Shown here piece by piece: positions 30,663 through 43,546 of a DNA stretch of 64,000 nucleotides. Source of the DNA: Petunia secreta. Lineage: Eukaryota; Streptophyta; Magnoliopsida; Solanales; Solanaceae. Each line of letters opens with the position of its first letter. Within the stretch, counting starts at the first letter, position 1. A program made the position numbers and the translations under genes. The stretch lies in NCBI GenBank assembly GCA_029990175.1, contig JARKIP010000021.1, forward strand, positions 19,101,501-19,165,500, read 5' to 3'. Under the pieces are notes generated by a model. It was not told where the DNA came from. It did no database searches and saw nothing but the letters and a program-made list of their open reading frames with translations.

Positions 30663-33600
30663 TTAATTCTTAGAGGTAAGCTGTCGTATGTTATACTTGG
30701 AAAGTTCCTTGTACTTCTCAACAACTCCAAGCAAGCATACAGTCTGCAAAATATGAAAAAATAAAGATCCTATAAGTGATTTTTCTTTAAACATTTCAAT
30801 AGTAAAGATACGAAAACATATATGTTGCACACCAAGGGTGTGTCACCATTTTATAGGGATAGATGTAAAGGTTAGATACCCAAAAAAGGCTTAATCACTC
30901 TTACGATCAGCAAAACAGGTTTCATTGATGGCATTATCACAGGGTAGGAAGATGGTTAGTATGCATTCCAGACACTGCCCAAATCATACTGTATAGACCT
31001 TGTGAAGAGAAAAATCTAGCTTTCAAGCACAACACAACACTCATTTGCACATAGTCAAACTAAGGTCTTGGGAGATTTACTGAGTGTACAGATTAACAGT
31101 TTCTTCCTCTTTAGCTCTTAGCTGACTAGTAGAGTATTTTTTGCAGAATGCTTTGCATATCAACAAAAATAGAAGATGGAAATAGCACAAATTCTAAGCA
31201 AAGATATGTACCTTGACTATTTGAACCACTAGGTTTATTTCAGGGTTGGTAAGATCAACTTTGTGAGGTGAAGGAACAGCTTTAGCAACTGTATCAATGA
31301 TTTTCATCTTATCGATTCCAGTATTTGCTCGAGCTTCATAAAGCACTGCGAACTGTGAGAGAAAGTTGATTAAGCTAGAAACTTGACTCATTCTGCAGCA
31401 TAAATACAGTTCACACCACATTTTCCATCCTATTTTCACATCACTGACACTTGAATTAACAGAAGTAACAGACAATTATATCTCATGAAAATGCTATGAA
31501 AACAAACTCCAGTGTCCAAAGAGAGTGGACATAATGTAGTTGAAAGATCCTGGATAAATTAAGTGCAAGATTTCTTGCAATGGCGGAATAAATAAAAAAA
31601 TTTGTAAAGTTTCACTATCATATACATGTCAATTATTAAATAAAGTTTAAATAAGATGCCAAAAGAAGAGCCTTGACACTGACAATAATGGACCGGGAAG
31701 TACGAATATGACCTTCTTTGAAATGTCGGTTTCAGCAGGTAAGTACTTTGCAATGAGAGGCTTTATTGCTTTTCCAATTTCCTCCTCTGATGCATAACAT
31801 GTTACTTCAATAGGTAACACTCTCAATATGAACCTGTTGGAAGCTATGACATTCTTGAGCAAGAGATATCAAACAAACAGAAATAGAGCTGTCTAGGGAT
31901 AAAACCTAAGAAGAAAAAAGAACCTTGATACATGTCTCTTTGTCGAGGCAAGCGAGGACATCATATGTTGAATGATCTCCTTAGGGTTGGGATCTCCATC
32001 TTTCTTGCGCATTTGAACAAACACAACACCATTGCAACCTGAGTCCAGGTAGCTAAAACGCCTCTGTTTTCAGAACGAAAGCAACGTCTTACAGAAAAAT
32101 TCCAGAGACAAGTAGGACGAACTACATTGAATCAAACAATTTGTTGAACCGGCTTAGAAAGTCATCCTTTAGAGTCTGTGCTTTTTTATTAAATCAAACA
32201 AAAAACAACAGATAAAATTAGGACAAAGAGGGTGTCTTTTCTCCTTTTTTTGAGAAGGTAAATAAAAACTAAAAAATAGCATTACTGCAAATGATAGACC
32301 TATGCCAACCACAAATTCAAAGGGGAGGAAAATAAACCTTTTCAGTCTGTGATTATAAATATTTCTTTTTTTTTTTTTTTTTTGAGAAGGTAACATATAA
32401 ACATTTCATTTCAAACAGGATTTTTATTTTTTTTTTGAAAAAACAACTAACATGAACTAACCATGAATGAGCATGAGACATGCAACACAGATACTCACAA
32501 ATAAAGAAACTAAATAGCAATGAATAATATATTTCCCTAGCGTAGGAACTAAATTCGTCATCTACTTACCTTGCTTTTGTCTCCCAACTCAGCAAGCTCA
32601 GCTTCAATTTGTTTATCAACAGATATCTGCTCTGTCTTACCAGATGCAATATTTCCAGTTTCTGGTGCTTCTCTTTCCACACATTGTTTCTTTGCAGGTG
32701 GCTCCCCCACTTCACTATCTTTCTGTTCATGGGTTGTCTCTAGTTCTTCTTTATTCTCAGTATTTCCCTGAATTTGCTCATCAGCAGAGATGTTATCCTT
32801 GTTTTCAGGTACTGCTTTACCATTTTTTAAGCTTTCAGTTTCATCATCAGCTTTCTCCTGATTCTGCTCAATTTTTGAAATCTCCTTCTTGTTCTGGTTC
32901 TCATCATCTCCCTTGTCTTCATCATCTCCATCATCATCATCACTACTAGAAGATTCAGAATATGTGAAAACAGTCTTTTTGTTTACAGGTCTTTCTGATT
33001 CTCCATGTCCTGATTTTGAACTTGTCCCCTCCAACAGCTCTTCATAAAACTGCAAAGAAAGGAAAAAATTGTTACGGTTCAAATTAATCAAGGAAACAAG
33101 ACGGAAAATGCTGTCTCTGTTTGTCAAGCTTCAAGTCTGAGGGTCGCTTCAGAAGTCATACACAGAAGAGACCAAAAATATTTTAAGACAAATTCTTTTG
33201 CAGTTTTGAATTTTTAAATAATTAGTGTTCTATTTTGACATTCTTTAGATAACAGGAAAAGCATATGAATCAGAAAGTCTCATGAACGAAAATGTCTATT
33301 TGGCAAGCTTGCTTTTAGACTCTTCCTAGATGACCTTTTTCTAATAATGATGTCCCCGTGCCAAGGCTTAGTCAGATGGGAAGAAATTTTGTCACTGCTG
33401 GAATATGAACCTTAGTCTCCAAGGTTTTCACCAACTTCATTGACCAGTAAGCCACAACCCTATGTTTAATGAAATTTCTATTTACTGGCAAGTAGCTCTT
33501 GGTAGAAACTTCTGCCTCAAAGAGGTAGACGGTTCTCCGATTTTGCGATGAAATGCACAGATTACTTCTGGCCATACAATATCTTTTCTCTTAATTTTGT

Positions 33601-35660
33601 TTTAACTAAACACTGAATTATTTATATTCAACCAATTCTTTTTCTTATTCTTCAAGGACTTACCTTTTATAGTACTTAACTGTTCAAATCAGGTTTTCCC
33701 TGTAACTCATATTCAATTTTTATATCCTATCAATGGAAGAGTGTCATTCATGAAATCCAAGTAAGTTATGTCCTTGAACGACAAGATCAATTTGATTGCT
33801 GGTAACTGTTTAAAGAGCCACTATAGTCTACTATGTAGACATTTTAGTAAGGCTATTTCATCGTTTGCTTATGTTCTGCTAGTGTAAATTAAGACAAACA
33901 CAATCTTTCCATCAAGGACTTACCTTTTTAATACTTCAGTGTTCACCTTAGGTTATTACCCTAATGCCGTGACGTACAAGTTTTACCAATGATATTTACA
34001 TGTCATCAAACCCAAATGATGTTAGCAGTTGATTCTACATTAGTTTTTGGACCCAATCCCATTTAGGTAGTACTACTTATGTTTTCTAGAGTGTTTATGT
34101 TAGGTAGTTTCTTCATGATTTTTACGCACTGGCCGGTGCACATGATACCCTTAACATATTGGTTCTATTCTCTCTCTCTCTCTCTCTCCCCCCTTGAGCT
34201 GGCGGTGAGATAATTGATAAAGTATATTTGTGCATATCTCTTTTGCATTGCTGGTCCAGTAACTGTTTGACTTTACTTATATGCTTTAACTTATGACGTT
34301 AGAGAATGTATTGCCCTCCTAATCACTGTCTAGGACAGAGTGGAGCCAAAGTCTCATCAGACTCTTCCACACACATGTGGCATGTGCTTTATCTCAAAAG
34401 ATATTTGCCAACAACTACAGATTACAACCCTGTATCAGTCACTCTTTTGAGATAGTGGTTTGATGATGCTCACAAAGAAAAGTAATTATCTCATTTCAAA
34501 TTTGGCTTGTAGGATGATAGAGAACGAGAGTAAACTTATGTTGAGAGAGTGCAACACAGAAGCTGAGCCACTCATTCAACAATATCAGGCTGCAATTGGA
34601 CCTCCAGCACACCACATAACAGAACTACAGAAGTTCCAAACTCTTTAGGAAACTTGTTAGTTTCTACCGCTGGCGAAGCTAGTCTTTTGAAAAACTTAAA
34701 CTAACACGGGAAAGAAGGCAAGGTTGATGAGGATCACTACAATTAAGCAAAATAGCTTCCTGGTCCTAAAAACTACCATATTTCTAAAGCGTCAAGAACT
34801 TCCATTATGTGGTGTGCCAGAAGGCGTGCCCCTCTAACCTTCTCTACTTAAATACCATGTCTTTTTGTCCGCCGCAACATTCAAACCCATGACGTGCACC
34901 TAAACCACATATCACAAGTTGAGCTTTTACCACCTAAGTTGCTTGGATCCTCCTAATTTTCTGCACTCGTGTTGCATCTTCCAAAAATGCACTACTTTTA
35001 GGATCCGACACACATCTGCACTTTTGGAGAGTCCAAGCAACATAAGCCACTAGACCAAAAGCCATGGGGTAAAATACCACAATAACATATCCAGTATTAT
35101 CCCACAAGTGGGATCTGGGGAGGGTAAGGTGTACGCAGACCTTACCTCTGCCTCGAGAAAGGTAGAGAGGCCGTGGGGACGGGGGCAAAACCAACTTTTT
35201 ATATTCTAGTGTAGTCTCAAAAAATTAGCCAAAGTAACCCTTACAAGTAAAACTGAACAACAAAGTTAACTAGCAAGAATGCAGAAATGAATATATTCAA
35301 ACACATAAACGTATAAAAAAGGTAGCATAACTTCAAGATAATTAAAAAGATAGAAACTTTAACATACAGAGTCAATAACATTAACAGCTTCTTGAGAAGC
35401 TTGTCTTTCCCTTCCACCATCACATGTTATATAAAAACCTTGTACTCCTGGCATTAATGGGTATGCTCCTTTCTTTTTCACTGCTTTCTATTTATATATG
35501 CGAAAAAATAAAAACCATAGTTAGTCATAAATTAACTTATATACATAGATGTATTTTACATGAATAAATAGAGAAAGATTACATTGTTTGGACGATAACG
35601 TTGTCTGTTTTTCTTGTTGTTGTTGTTAGCTTTTGCCTTTGATTTGTTGTCTGTAGCCAT
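30663..35660 (-). CDS. THUMPD1-like: THUMP-domain protein, THUMPD1/TAN1 type tRNA-acetylation adaptor
   Basis: Seven exons on -: 35660-35583, 35487-35368, 33049-32570, 32063-31924, 31833-31713, 31352-31212 and 30743-30663, all GT-AG, 386 residues. The N-terminus is basic (MATDNKSKAKAN, KKNRQRYRPN). Next comes the family signature GVQGFYITCDGGRERQASQE (residues about 41-60) and then a long, acidic, low-complexity exon 3 (SESSSSDDDDGDDED, then Glu/Lys-rich). The THUMP domain (about 227-350) includes SGCNGVVFVQMRKKDGDP, RVLPIEVTCYAS and YEARANTGID, and a short C-terminal exon follows. In yeast and human the family presents tRNA-Ser and tRNA-Leu to Kre33/NAT10 for N4-acetylcytidine at position 12. 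Intron 2 (2.3 kb) carries repeats. Confidence 0.93.
34941..35187. repeat. Solanaceae-type short interspersed repeats in THUMP gene intron 2
   Basis: Two adjoining pieces. The first, at 34941-35050, has CTTGGATCCTCC, AAAATGCACTACTTTTAGGA and TTTGGAGAGTCCAAGCAAC. The second, at about 35095-35187, has CCCACAAGTGGGATCTGGGG, GTGTACGCAGACCTTACC and GGTAGAGAGG. I recognise both as very common dispersed text in Solanaceae genomes, the second SINE-like. No clear target duplications were found. Confidence 0.6.
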
Positions 35661-36059
35661 TGTTGAAGTAGAAGTGAAAACAATGAGTGCAGGAGAAAAA
35701 AGAGGGACTCTTTGAGAAAAATGTCAGTATAAGGTTTTAATGGGTCAAAGCCCATTTTCATTATAAAGGCCCAATTAATGTTTGTCACATCAAAATTTGA
35801 TGGCTAGCCAATTTTCAACACGTTAAGTGAGTTCCATCCATAGTTTCAAAATTTATTGAGAAATAGCTAATAATGACTCACGTACGATACAGGCTGCTGC
35901 CGCTAACAACACCCCATATTTTGAATTTATTGAAATACCCTTAAAAACCTACAGCTCAACATAAATACAAATCACACGTGAAAAAAAACAAAGCAAAGCA
36001 CACAATCTCTCTCCAGATCACCATTGTCTCTCTCCCGAAGTTTAAATTCAAACTGTAAA
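35661..36059. other. Divergent promoter region between THUMP gene and MULE transposase
   Basis: The left part must hold the THUMP gene promoter and 5' UTR. On the right, ATAAATAC near 35962 followed by a CT-rich leader (36005-36050) and a donor-like AAAAG/GTAATTT at about 36060 look like the promoter and first non-coding exon of the transposase gene. This would be the left end of the large MULE, but no terminal inverted repeat could be defined. Confidence 0.4.
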
Positions 36060-36070
36060 AGGTAATTTGA

Positions 36071-37090
36071 GCTGCATTTTCTTAGTTTCTGTGCTGAATT
36101 TCAGTTATTTTGCGGAAATATATCCGTTTTTGTGATTGTAAAACAATGGTTTGAAATAAAAATTCGTGATTCTGATCTCATTTGTACGGTAAAATATGCG
36201 ATTCATTCAACGAATTTGTTTTTTTGACGTGAATTTACTGTTATATATATTTAATATGAATCTGCATTGAGTTCAAAAGGGTATACAACACTAGGTGCTG
36301 GGGGATTAGTGTTGCGTTGAACCAAAGCCCCATTACAATATCCTGTAGCTATGATTATATTTTAACTTAGCACTTCAAAATCACCTGTTGTCCAGCATTA
36401 AATGCTGAGGCTTATTGTTACGTTGAAGCAATGCTATATTTTAGGATATAAAGCTGCACTTCAAAAAATACATGTTGTCCAGCACTAAATGCTGAGGTTT
36501 AGTGTTACGTTGAAGCAAGGCTCAATTACAATATTCTGTAGCTATGCTATATTTTAGCTTATAAAGCTGCACTTCAAAATCTCCTACCCTGTATAATTAG
36601 CCATTATACTATGGATATCTATATTTAGCTGCATTTTCTCAGTTTCTGTGATGTTTCTGTGCTGAATTTTAGTTATTTTGCGGAAATATATCTATTTTTG
36701 TGACTATAAGCAATTATTTGAAATAAAAATTCGTGATTCTGATCTCATTTGTACTGTAAAATATGCGATTCATTCAACGAATTTATTTTTGTGACGCGAA
36801 TTTACTGTTATATATATTTAATATGAATCTGCATTGAGTTCAAAAGGATATACAGCACTAGGTGCTGGGGATTAGTGTTACGTTGAACCAAAGCCCCATT
36901 ACAATATCATGTAGCTATGATTATATTTTAGCTTAGCACTTCAAAATCACCTGTTGTCCAGCATTAAATGCTGGGGTTATTGTTAAGTTGAATCAAAGTC
37001 CCATTACAATATCCTGTAGCTATGCTATATTTTAGCATATAAAAATCCTGCTGTCTTAAGCCATTATACTATGGATATCTATATTTAGCT
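36071..37090 (+). repeat. Tandem duplication in the transposase 5' intron
   Basis: About 500 bases starting GCTGCATTTTCT are repeated at an offset of 568 (for example GCGGAAATATAT at 36112 and 36680), including CCATTACAATATCCTGTAGC and CAGCATTAAATGCTG phrases. It lies between the probable non-coding exon 1 and the acceptor at 37198-37200 just before the ATG. Confidence 0.8.
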
Positions 37091-37200
37091 TATAGGTTAG
37101 CAGTTCTTAAGCTTACTTTATTAAGCTACAATTACAGTATTTTACCATGTGGTTTTCTTTGTCACTTAGTTTAGTGTCTTTACTATGTTTATAGCAGGTA

Positions 37201-40013
37201 ATGGCTAAACAGTGTATTGTTCTTGCATTCAATGGGAAATAGACACCAGATTATAAGTACATAGATCATGAGACAAAGATTTTTCTGCATAATGAAACAG
37301 ATACATTTGAAGATTTCAGAAAAAACTTTTGGAAAAAGATAGATTTAGATGAAGAACATTTTGAGACAGTCATATGGTTTGATATGGAACTTGGAACAAG
37401 CAAATGGGTCCCTATAAAAAATACCGATGATTTAATTAACTGTTTACACTTGATGAAGAACAATTATGAGTATAGGAGTAGACGTTTCATAATTGACATT
37501 ACATAACGGATCTCCACAGTCTGAGAAAGTTGATTACGCTAAGGCCAAATGATAATGCAAATAGACAACGATGATGCTTTTGAAGTGATAGTTTTAACGC
37601 CTCCATCTGTCGAAGCTGTATCAGTAGATCAACAATTAATGCATGCTAAAAATACAGAACAACAGCTTGTAAACCTTCAACTTCCTGAGACATCAAGTGC
37701 TGCAAAAAAGAGAAAGAGGTATTCAAGGAAGAAAATAAAAGAATCTCCTCATCCAATACTAAAAGAACATGCAGATTTAGACGACGTCAAGGTTGGATCA
37801 ATTTTTTTAAACAAACAGTGTGTCACTAAATGTTTCCAGATAATTGCAATTGCACACCATTTTGAATTCAAGGTTGTGAGATCAAGCACAATGAGATATT
37901 CACTGGCGTGCATGAATGAAAAATGTAAGTGGACTGTTCGATCTTCCAGAATTAAACAGTCCACACTATTCAAAATACTGAAGTTTGAGAATAATCACAC
38001 TTGCTCAGTGGATGATAGAAAAAGAGACCAAAAATATGATACGTCGAAGATTGTCCGAGATGAGATAGTTGAGATTCTGAGAGACGATAATTATCCTGTT
38101 AAGCCTAATTTTGTTGTTGCAGAGATTAGAAGGAAATTGGGAGTTGAAATCTCTTATAATAAGGCATGTCGTGCTATAAAAGAAGGAGAGTCTTTAATTA
38201 GAGGGACGCCTGAGGAAAACTTTCAGAAGTTACCAACATATTTATTTGTGCTAAGAGACATCAATCCAGGCTCACACGTTGTTCTTCAAAGAGATGTTGA
38301 GAACAGGTAAAAAAATGTGTACTTATATATTTTTGTGTAGAATTCCAGTAATCCCCATTAAAAAAGGCCTGTGACTGCACTGTTATTTGTTGGAGTCCCA
38401 TCACAAAATGCTGGGACGTCGTAATTATGTATAAGTAAGGTTCCAGTACTAAAAGCTGAGACTCAAAATTTTATCATGCATTTTACTGATAACACTGCAA
38501 TTGTATTATGCAGGTTCAAATATATGTTTTTTACTTATGCGGCATCTATTAAAGGCTGGAAACATTGTAGACTTGTGATAGTTGTCGATGGAACATTCCT
38601 CAAGTCAAGATATCAAGGGACACTATTGGTTGCAGTGACGAAAGATGCAAATAACTAAATATTCCCACTTGCCTTTGGAGTTGTGGACTCAGAAAATAAT
38701 TTGGCATGCAATTGATTCTTTAGGCAGTTGCGCATTGCATTTGGTTGCCGTGAGAATTTACTGTTCCTTTCAGATCGTAATTCTGCAATTGCAAATGGGA
38801 TTACAAATGTATATCCTGAATGTGCGCATGGGATCTGTGTATATCATCTGGAAAAGAACCTTAACAAAAGGAACGTGAGTCCTGCAGTGATAAGTATATT
38901 CAATAGTGCATGTCGGGTCTACACGATTGCAGAGTTTGAAAAAGACATGAATCAAATGAAAGAAATAGATAGGGCAACCTATGATTACCTCATGGAAGAA
39001 CCACCAGAGAGATGGACTAGAGCTTGCTGTCGAAATCGAAGATATGACATGATGACATCAAATATTATGGAATCCATGAATAATGCTCTTTTACATGCTC
39101 AGGGGAAATCAATACTGTCAATGGTGGACAACATAATGAACAAGTTACAGAGCTGGTTTTATGAGAGACGGAAAAGTGCGCAGGATATTTTCTTTGCAAC
39201 ATCAAAATGGACAGATGATGAATTGAAAAATAAATAAAAAAAGCATATAGAATGAATGTGAGTATATCAAATAATACAGTTATTTTTGGATGTAATTGTG
39301 TTATTTCAATGATAATTTATGAAGTCCAGGAAAAAAGTCTTGGACTTACCAGATATTTTGTTGCAGTCCTATTATGAAAATAATGGGGACTTGCTAGTGT
39401 GCACAGGTTTTGTGCTGGCACTACATGGTATCCAAAGCGGGGGATACAGTAAATTGCAGCATTATATCTGTTATGCTAGTTATTTATTTATTTTTCTTTT
39501 TACTAAATAAAAACTAGTCAAGTAGTCTTATACATGACATTTTTACAGGTTGACCAGACTACGGATCAAAGCTTTAAAGTAACAGAAGAAGGGAGAGAAT
39601 TCACTGTTTGTTTGAAGAAGAAAGAATGTCAATGCCTCAAGTTCCAGATGGATGAAATGCCTTGTGGACATGCACTTGCTGCCATAGACAGAGTACACCT
39701 ACACAAGTCCGATTATTGCTCTATATGATATAAAAGAGAAACATGGTTAAAACAATATGAAGCGGAAATCAACACTGTTGGACATGAAGAATCATGGGTT
39801 GTACCTAATAGCATTAAAGAAGAAATAACAGAACCCCCCGATTTTAAAGTTAAGCCAGGTAGAAGGCAGGAGAAAAGATTTGTCTCCACTGCAAAATATG
39901 TAAGACAAAAGGGGAAACAATGTGGGATATGTAGAAAGCGTGGACACAACAGGACATCCTGCAGACTCACTCCAGTACTTCATCCATATTCAAAGAAACA
40001 TAACTCTCAATAA
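37201..40013 (+). pseudogene. MuDR-type transposase of the large MULE
   Basis: The start MAKQCIVLAFNGK is followed by a PB1-like N-terminal segment. The MuDR DNA-binding region comes next (37549-38309, with SLACMNEKCKWTVRSS and a cysteine pair) and ends at a GT donor; the next exon starts at 38514. The catalytic core has VVDGTFLKSRYQGTLL (first Asp) and LLFLSDRNSAI (second Asp), then a helical region. A SWIM finger (CQCLKFQMDEMPCGHALA) and a CCHC knuckle (CGICRKRGHNRTSC) follow. Stops lie at codon 14 (TAG for Trp), about 38656 (TAA for Gln), 38714 (TGA for Trp) and after 39230, plus a frame change near 37500. It would cut and join the element ends if intact. Confidence 0.85.
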
Positions 40014-40563
40014 AAACAATAGGTATGTCTCTCTATCAGCATTTTATTTTTTAATTCTATTTTACTGCAATTCACAGCCAAAGCTGCTATGTTAAAATTT
40101 TTATTTTTTTTGTCTTTCAGTTAGGAATGCCGTCATCACTAGATAGATAGAAGACCATTCTTCTCTATTTTCATCCAGTCGCAATAATTTTGAAGTAAAA
40201 AAAGGACAATTCACTTATAGAGCACTTTTTTATAAATTTTTTTTACTTCTTATGTATTCTTTAACAATGATTATTATATATATAAAAAATACAGTTTTTA
40301 TTTGTTGCTGTGCAAAATAGTTGTCTCGATTTATCTATTTTCTAGTTATCTTACTTATTGAACAACAAACGTTTTGATCTTACTTGAGAATAAAAATACA
40401 GTACTTAAAAACACAATACTTAAAAAAATAAAAACACAGTTCATAATACGAAAAAACACTGTTCATAATTCATCAATTGCTCAAAAACTTAAAAACACAC
40501 ATGAAATAAAAAGACAAACAAACATCCCAGATTAACTGAAAAACACATAAAAACTACTAAAAC
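40014..40563. other. Gap between convergent transposase and first B3-like gene
   Basis: AT-rich 3' flanks of two convergent genes. No ORF or recognised repeat is seen, apart from several AAAAACAC phrases at 40400-40555. Confidence 0.5.
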
Positions 40564-41178
<615 letters not shown>

Positions 41179-42315
41179 ATTATTGTTTTGATGAAAAAAT
41201 AAATTAGTTGCCAATTAGTTGTTGTTTACTTCAACTGCAAAGCCTTATTTATATGCTAGGAGTTACTAATTTTTGTTCAACTATTATGGTCAAAGAGAAT
41301 ATGTATAGTCAAAAATAGATTAAATATCACTATAAATGTAGTCAAAAAAGTTGTGTTTCTATGTTCTTCCATATGTTTCTTCCAATTCAAGGTCTTCTCG
41401 TATGCCAATGTTATCCTGGTAAAATGCTGGTACCCGAGATATTTGCTGACACACTCTTAAAAACTGGAACAACTTTTATATTTACAATAACGTCTCAGAA
41501 TAAAAATTTTGAGCACCCATGTGCCTTAAACTACTGCCCCATCATAAAAATCTGGGGATTAGTGTTACGTTGAAGCAAAGTCCCATTACAATATCCTGTA
41601 GCTATGCTATATTTTAGCTTTTAAAGTTGCACTTCAAAATCACCCCCCTGTTGTCTAGCATTAAATGCTGGGGCTTAGTATTACGTTGAAGCAAAGTCTC
41701 ATTACAATATCCTGTAGCTATGCTATATTTTAGCTTATAAAGCTAAATTAACCAGCCATATAATGGGGAATAATTTGTAAAAGAATAAAATATAACATTT
41801 GAAACTGTTGAAAACAATACCCAATAACATTAATTTATAAACAGAAGAGTTGTTAGTTGTCACCTTAATTACCTACTAATAGAAATGGTCCATTTGCTAC
41901 CTGACAAAATATTAAGGGGAAAAAAAAAGAGGAACTCAAAATTTGTCTGGGCGATGCAAATTAAAGGGGTATGGTGTGTAAGAGAAGGGTTTTGGGCAGG
42001 AAGTTCTAATAAGAAATGCTGGGGCATGTATGACTGGGACTATACATAAATATTATTTAAGAGTCAACATTTTAAACACAACACAAAAGGCAAACTTACA
42101 ACATTTTTCATTAACAGTAACATAAAAATTACATAAAAGCATACTTCTAAAAACACAAAAGAAGTATCCTCAAGTACAAGAAAAGATAAATTACAGTTGC
42201 TTCACACACATGTTAACACTGTCTGTTTGCATTTTTGAATACATGATATCATTATAAAAAAATTACTAATATGTGAAAGAACAACAATAGATAATATATC
42301 AAATTAAATCCTTGT
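41179..42315. other. Intergenic stretch with element-wide repeats
   Basis: No gene. It has copies of GTTACGTTGAAGCAAAGTC followed by CATTACAATATCCTGTAGC at about 41560 and 41680, CAGCATTAAATGCTGGGG-like palindromes at about 41657, and the 3' hairpin of the next gene at 42139-42169. Confidence 0.6.
42139..42169 (-). repeat. 3' hairpin, copy 1
   Basis: GCATACTTCT and AGAAGTATCC arms (nine of ten pairs) around an A-rich loop, about 150 bases past the stop of the NGH gene at 42316. Confidence 0.75.
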
Positions 42316-42663
42316 TTATTCTCCATAATTCCTAAACACGGGCTCTCCTGGCCCTCCATTGTGCAATTGCAGGGGATCTGCCATTACCGTAAGCAATTCC
42401 ATCAGTTTTTTGTAATATTGTCGCTGCGTATACCTTAAATTCCACAACTCATCTTCATATTTCTTTCTGAATTCATTCAAGGATTCCACCTCATTCTTCA
42501 GAATGTCAAAATGCCAACAGAGGTTTGTTGGTATTGAAGGCAAGTTCATAACATGCCTTTGAGTTGATGATCCATGACCATTCTGGAAAACCTATCCTCC
42601 ATTAAATGGTTCGTGGCCATTCGATGATCCGTGGCCATTCGATGGTCGGTGACCATTCTCCAT
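42316..42663 (-). pseudogene. NGH-repeat coiled-coil protein gene 1
   Basis: It starts at MENGHRPSNGHGSSNGHEP, with four NGH units in the first 30 residues, and then a TAG at about 42594. Beyond the stop the frame continues through another NGH into NLPSIPTNLCWHFDILKNEV, a long charged helix (LNEFRKKYEDELWNL) and the C-terminal GGPGEPVFRNYGE, 115 codons in all. I do not recognise the family elsewhere. The NGH head plus helix layout is shared with the gene at 48271. If translation began at the internal Met (42549) a 77-residue helical protein would result. Confidence 0.55.
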
Positions 42664-43279
42664 AGATACTTTTTGATCAGATAGTATTTGACACAATTTT
42701 TTTTGTTCAATAACAAAAATGGCAGATTGGATTCATGTCTATCTGTTTTATGGGTAGGAATTTATATACATTGGCATTTCATTGTAAGAGTCACTTCTGG
42801 AAATTCTGAAAAGGTACAATGTGTATTTTGCCATCAGTTCTGATAAGTCACACTGTTTACAATGGGTCACGCTGTTTAACAGGTTTTTAAATTAGATTGT
42901 GTGTTGTCCAGCATTAAATGCTGGGGCTTATAAAGCTGCACTTCAAAATCACCCCTGTTGTGCAGTATAAAATGCTGGGGCTTGGTGTTACGTTGAACCA
43001 AAGCCCCATAACAATATCCTGGGGCTTGGTGTAAAAATGCTGGGGCATATATTGCTGGGACTATACATAAACATTATTTAAGAGTCGGCATTTTATACAG
43101 AAACAAAGGCAAAAGTTACAACCATTTTTTTATTAACAATAACATAAAAATTACATAAAAGGATACTTCTAAAGACACAAAAGAAGTATCCTCAAGTTCA
43201 AGATATAAATTACACTTGCTTCTCATGGAAGCATAAAAACAGAACACTCCGAAACACATAAAAAAAATACAGTAAAACA
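42664..43279. other. Intergenic stretch with palindromes and hairpin copy 2
   Basis: No gene. Perfect inverted repeat CCAGCATTAAATGCTGG at 42908-42924, a second near 42965-42979, and TGCTGGGGCATATATTGCTG at about 43040. The hairpin at 43161-43191 belongs to the next gene. Confidence 0.6.
43161..43191 (-). repeat. 3' hairpin, copy 2
   Basis: GGATACTTCT and AGAAGTATCC, ten perfect pairs, about 90 bases beyond the stop of the coiled-coil gene at 43280. Confidence 0.8.
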
Positions 43280-43546
43280 TTAATGATTACTAGGAACGCA
43301 AGAGCTAGAACCAGAGGTTGAATCTGTAAAGTTCTGCAATTCAATGTCCATGAGTTTGTCAAAAAGTCGATCCATATCTTTATTGTTTTTCTCTCTGAAA
43401 GCTACAAAAAATTCAAACAACACATCCAAGTTATTCTTCACGACTGATACCTCAGTTTTCAAAAACTCAAGATCACTTTTCAAATTCCTAACATCATTAT
43501 TCAACTGGCGCCATTGTTGTCTTCTTACTTCATCACTGCAAGCCAT
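43280..43546 (-). CDS. Small coiled-coil protein
   Basis: An intact 88-residue frame starting MACSDEVRRQQWRQL. Nearly all of it is a heptad-like helix (LNNDVRNLKSDLEFLKTEV, then NNLDVLFEFFVAFREKNNKD), with a Ser/Thr-rich end (STSGSSSCVPSNH). No enzyme motif, signal peptide or membrane segment. It sits in the same orientation and with the same 3' hairpin as the NGH genes, so it is probably a member of that small family without the NGH head. The function is unknown; self-association or partner binding is only an inference. Confidence 0.55.
   Translation of the reverse strand: MACSDEVRRQQWRQLNNDVRNLKSDLEFLKTEVSVVKNNLDVLFEFFVAFREKNNKDMDRLFDKLMDIELQNFTDSTSGSSSCVPSNH

Noticed and set aside
32571..32949. 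Plus-strand frames opposite THUMP gene exon 3
   Set aside because: Antisense shadows of an acidic, low-complexity exon.
35579..35788. 69-residue minus-strand frame at the 5' end of the THUMP gene
   Set aside because: Wrong frame. The family-like start MATDNKSK at 35660 with a GT donor at 35582 fits the downstream exon.
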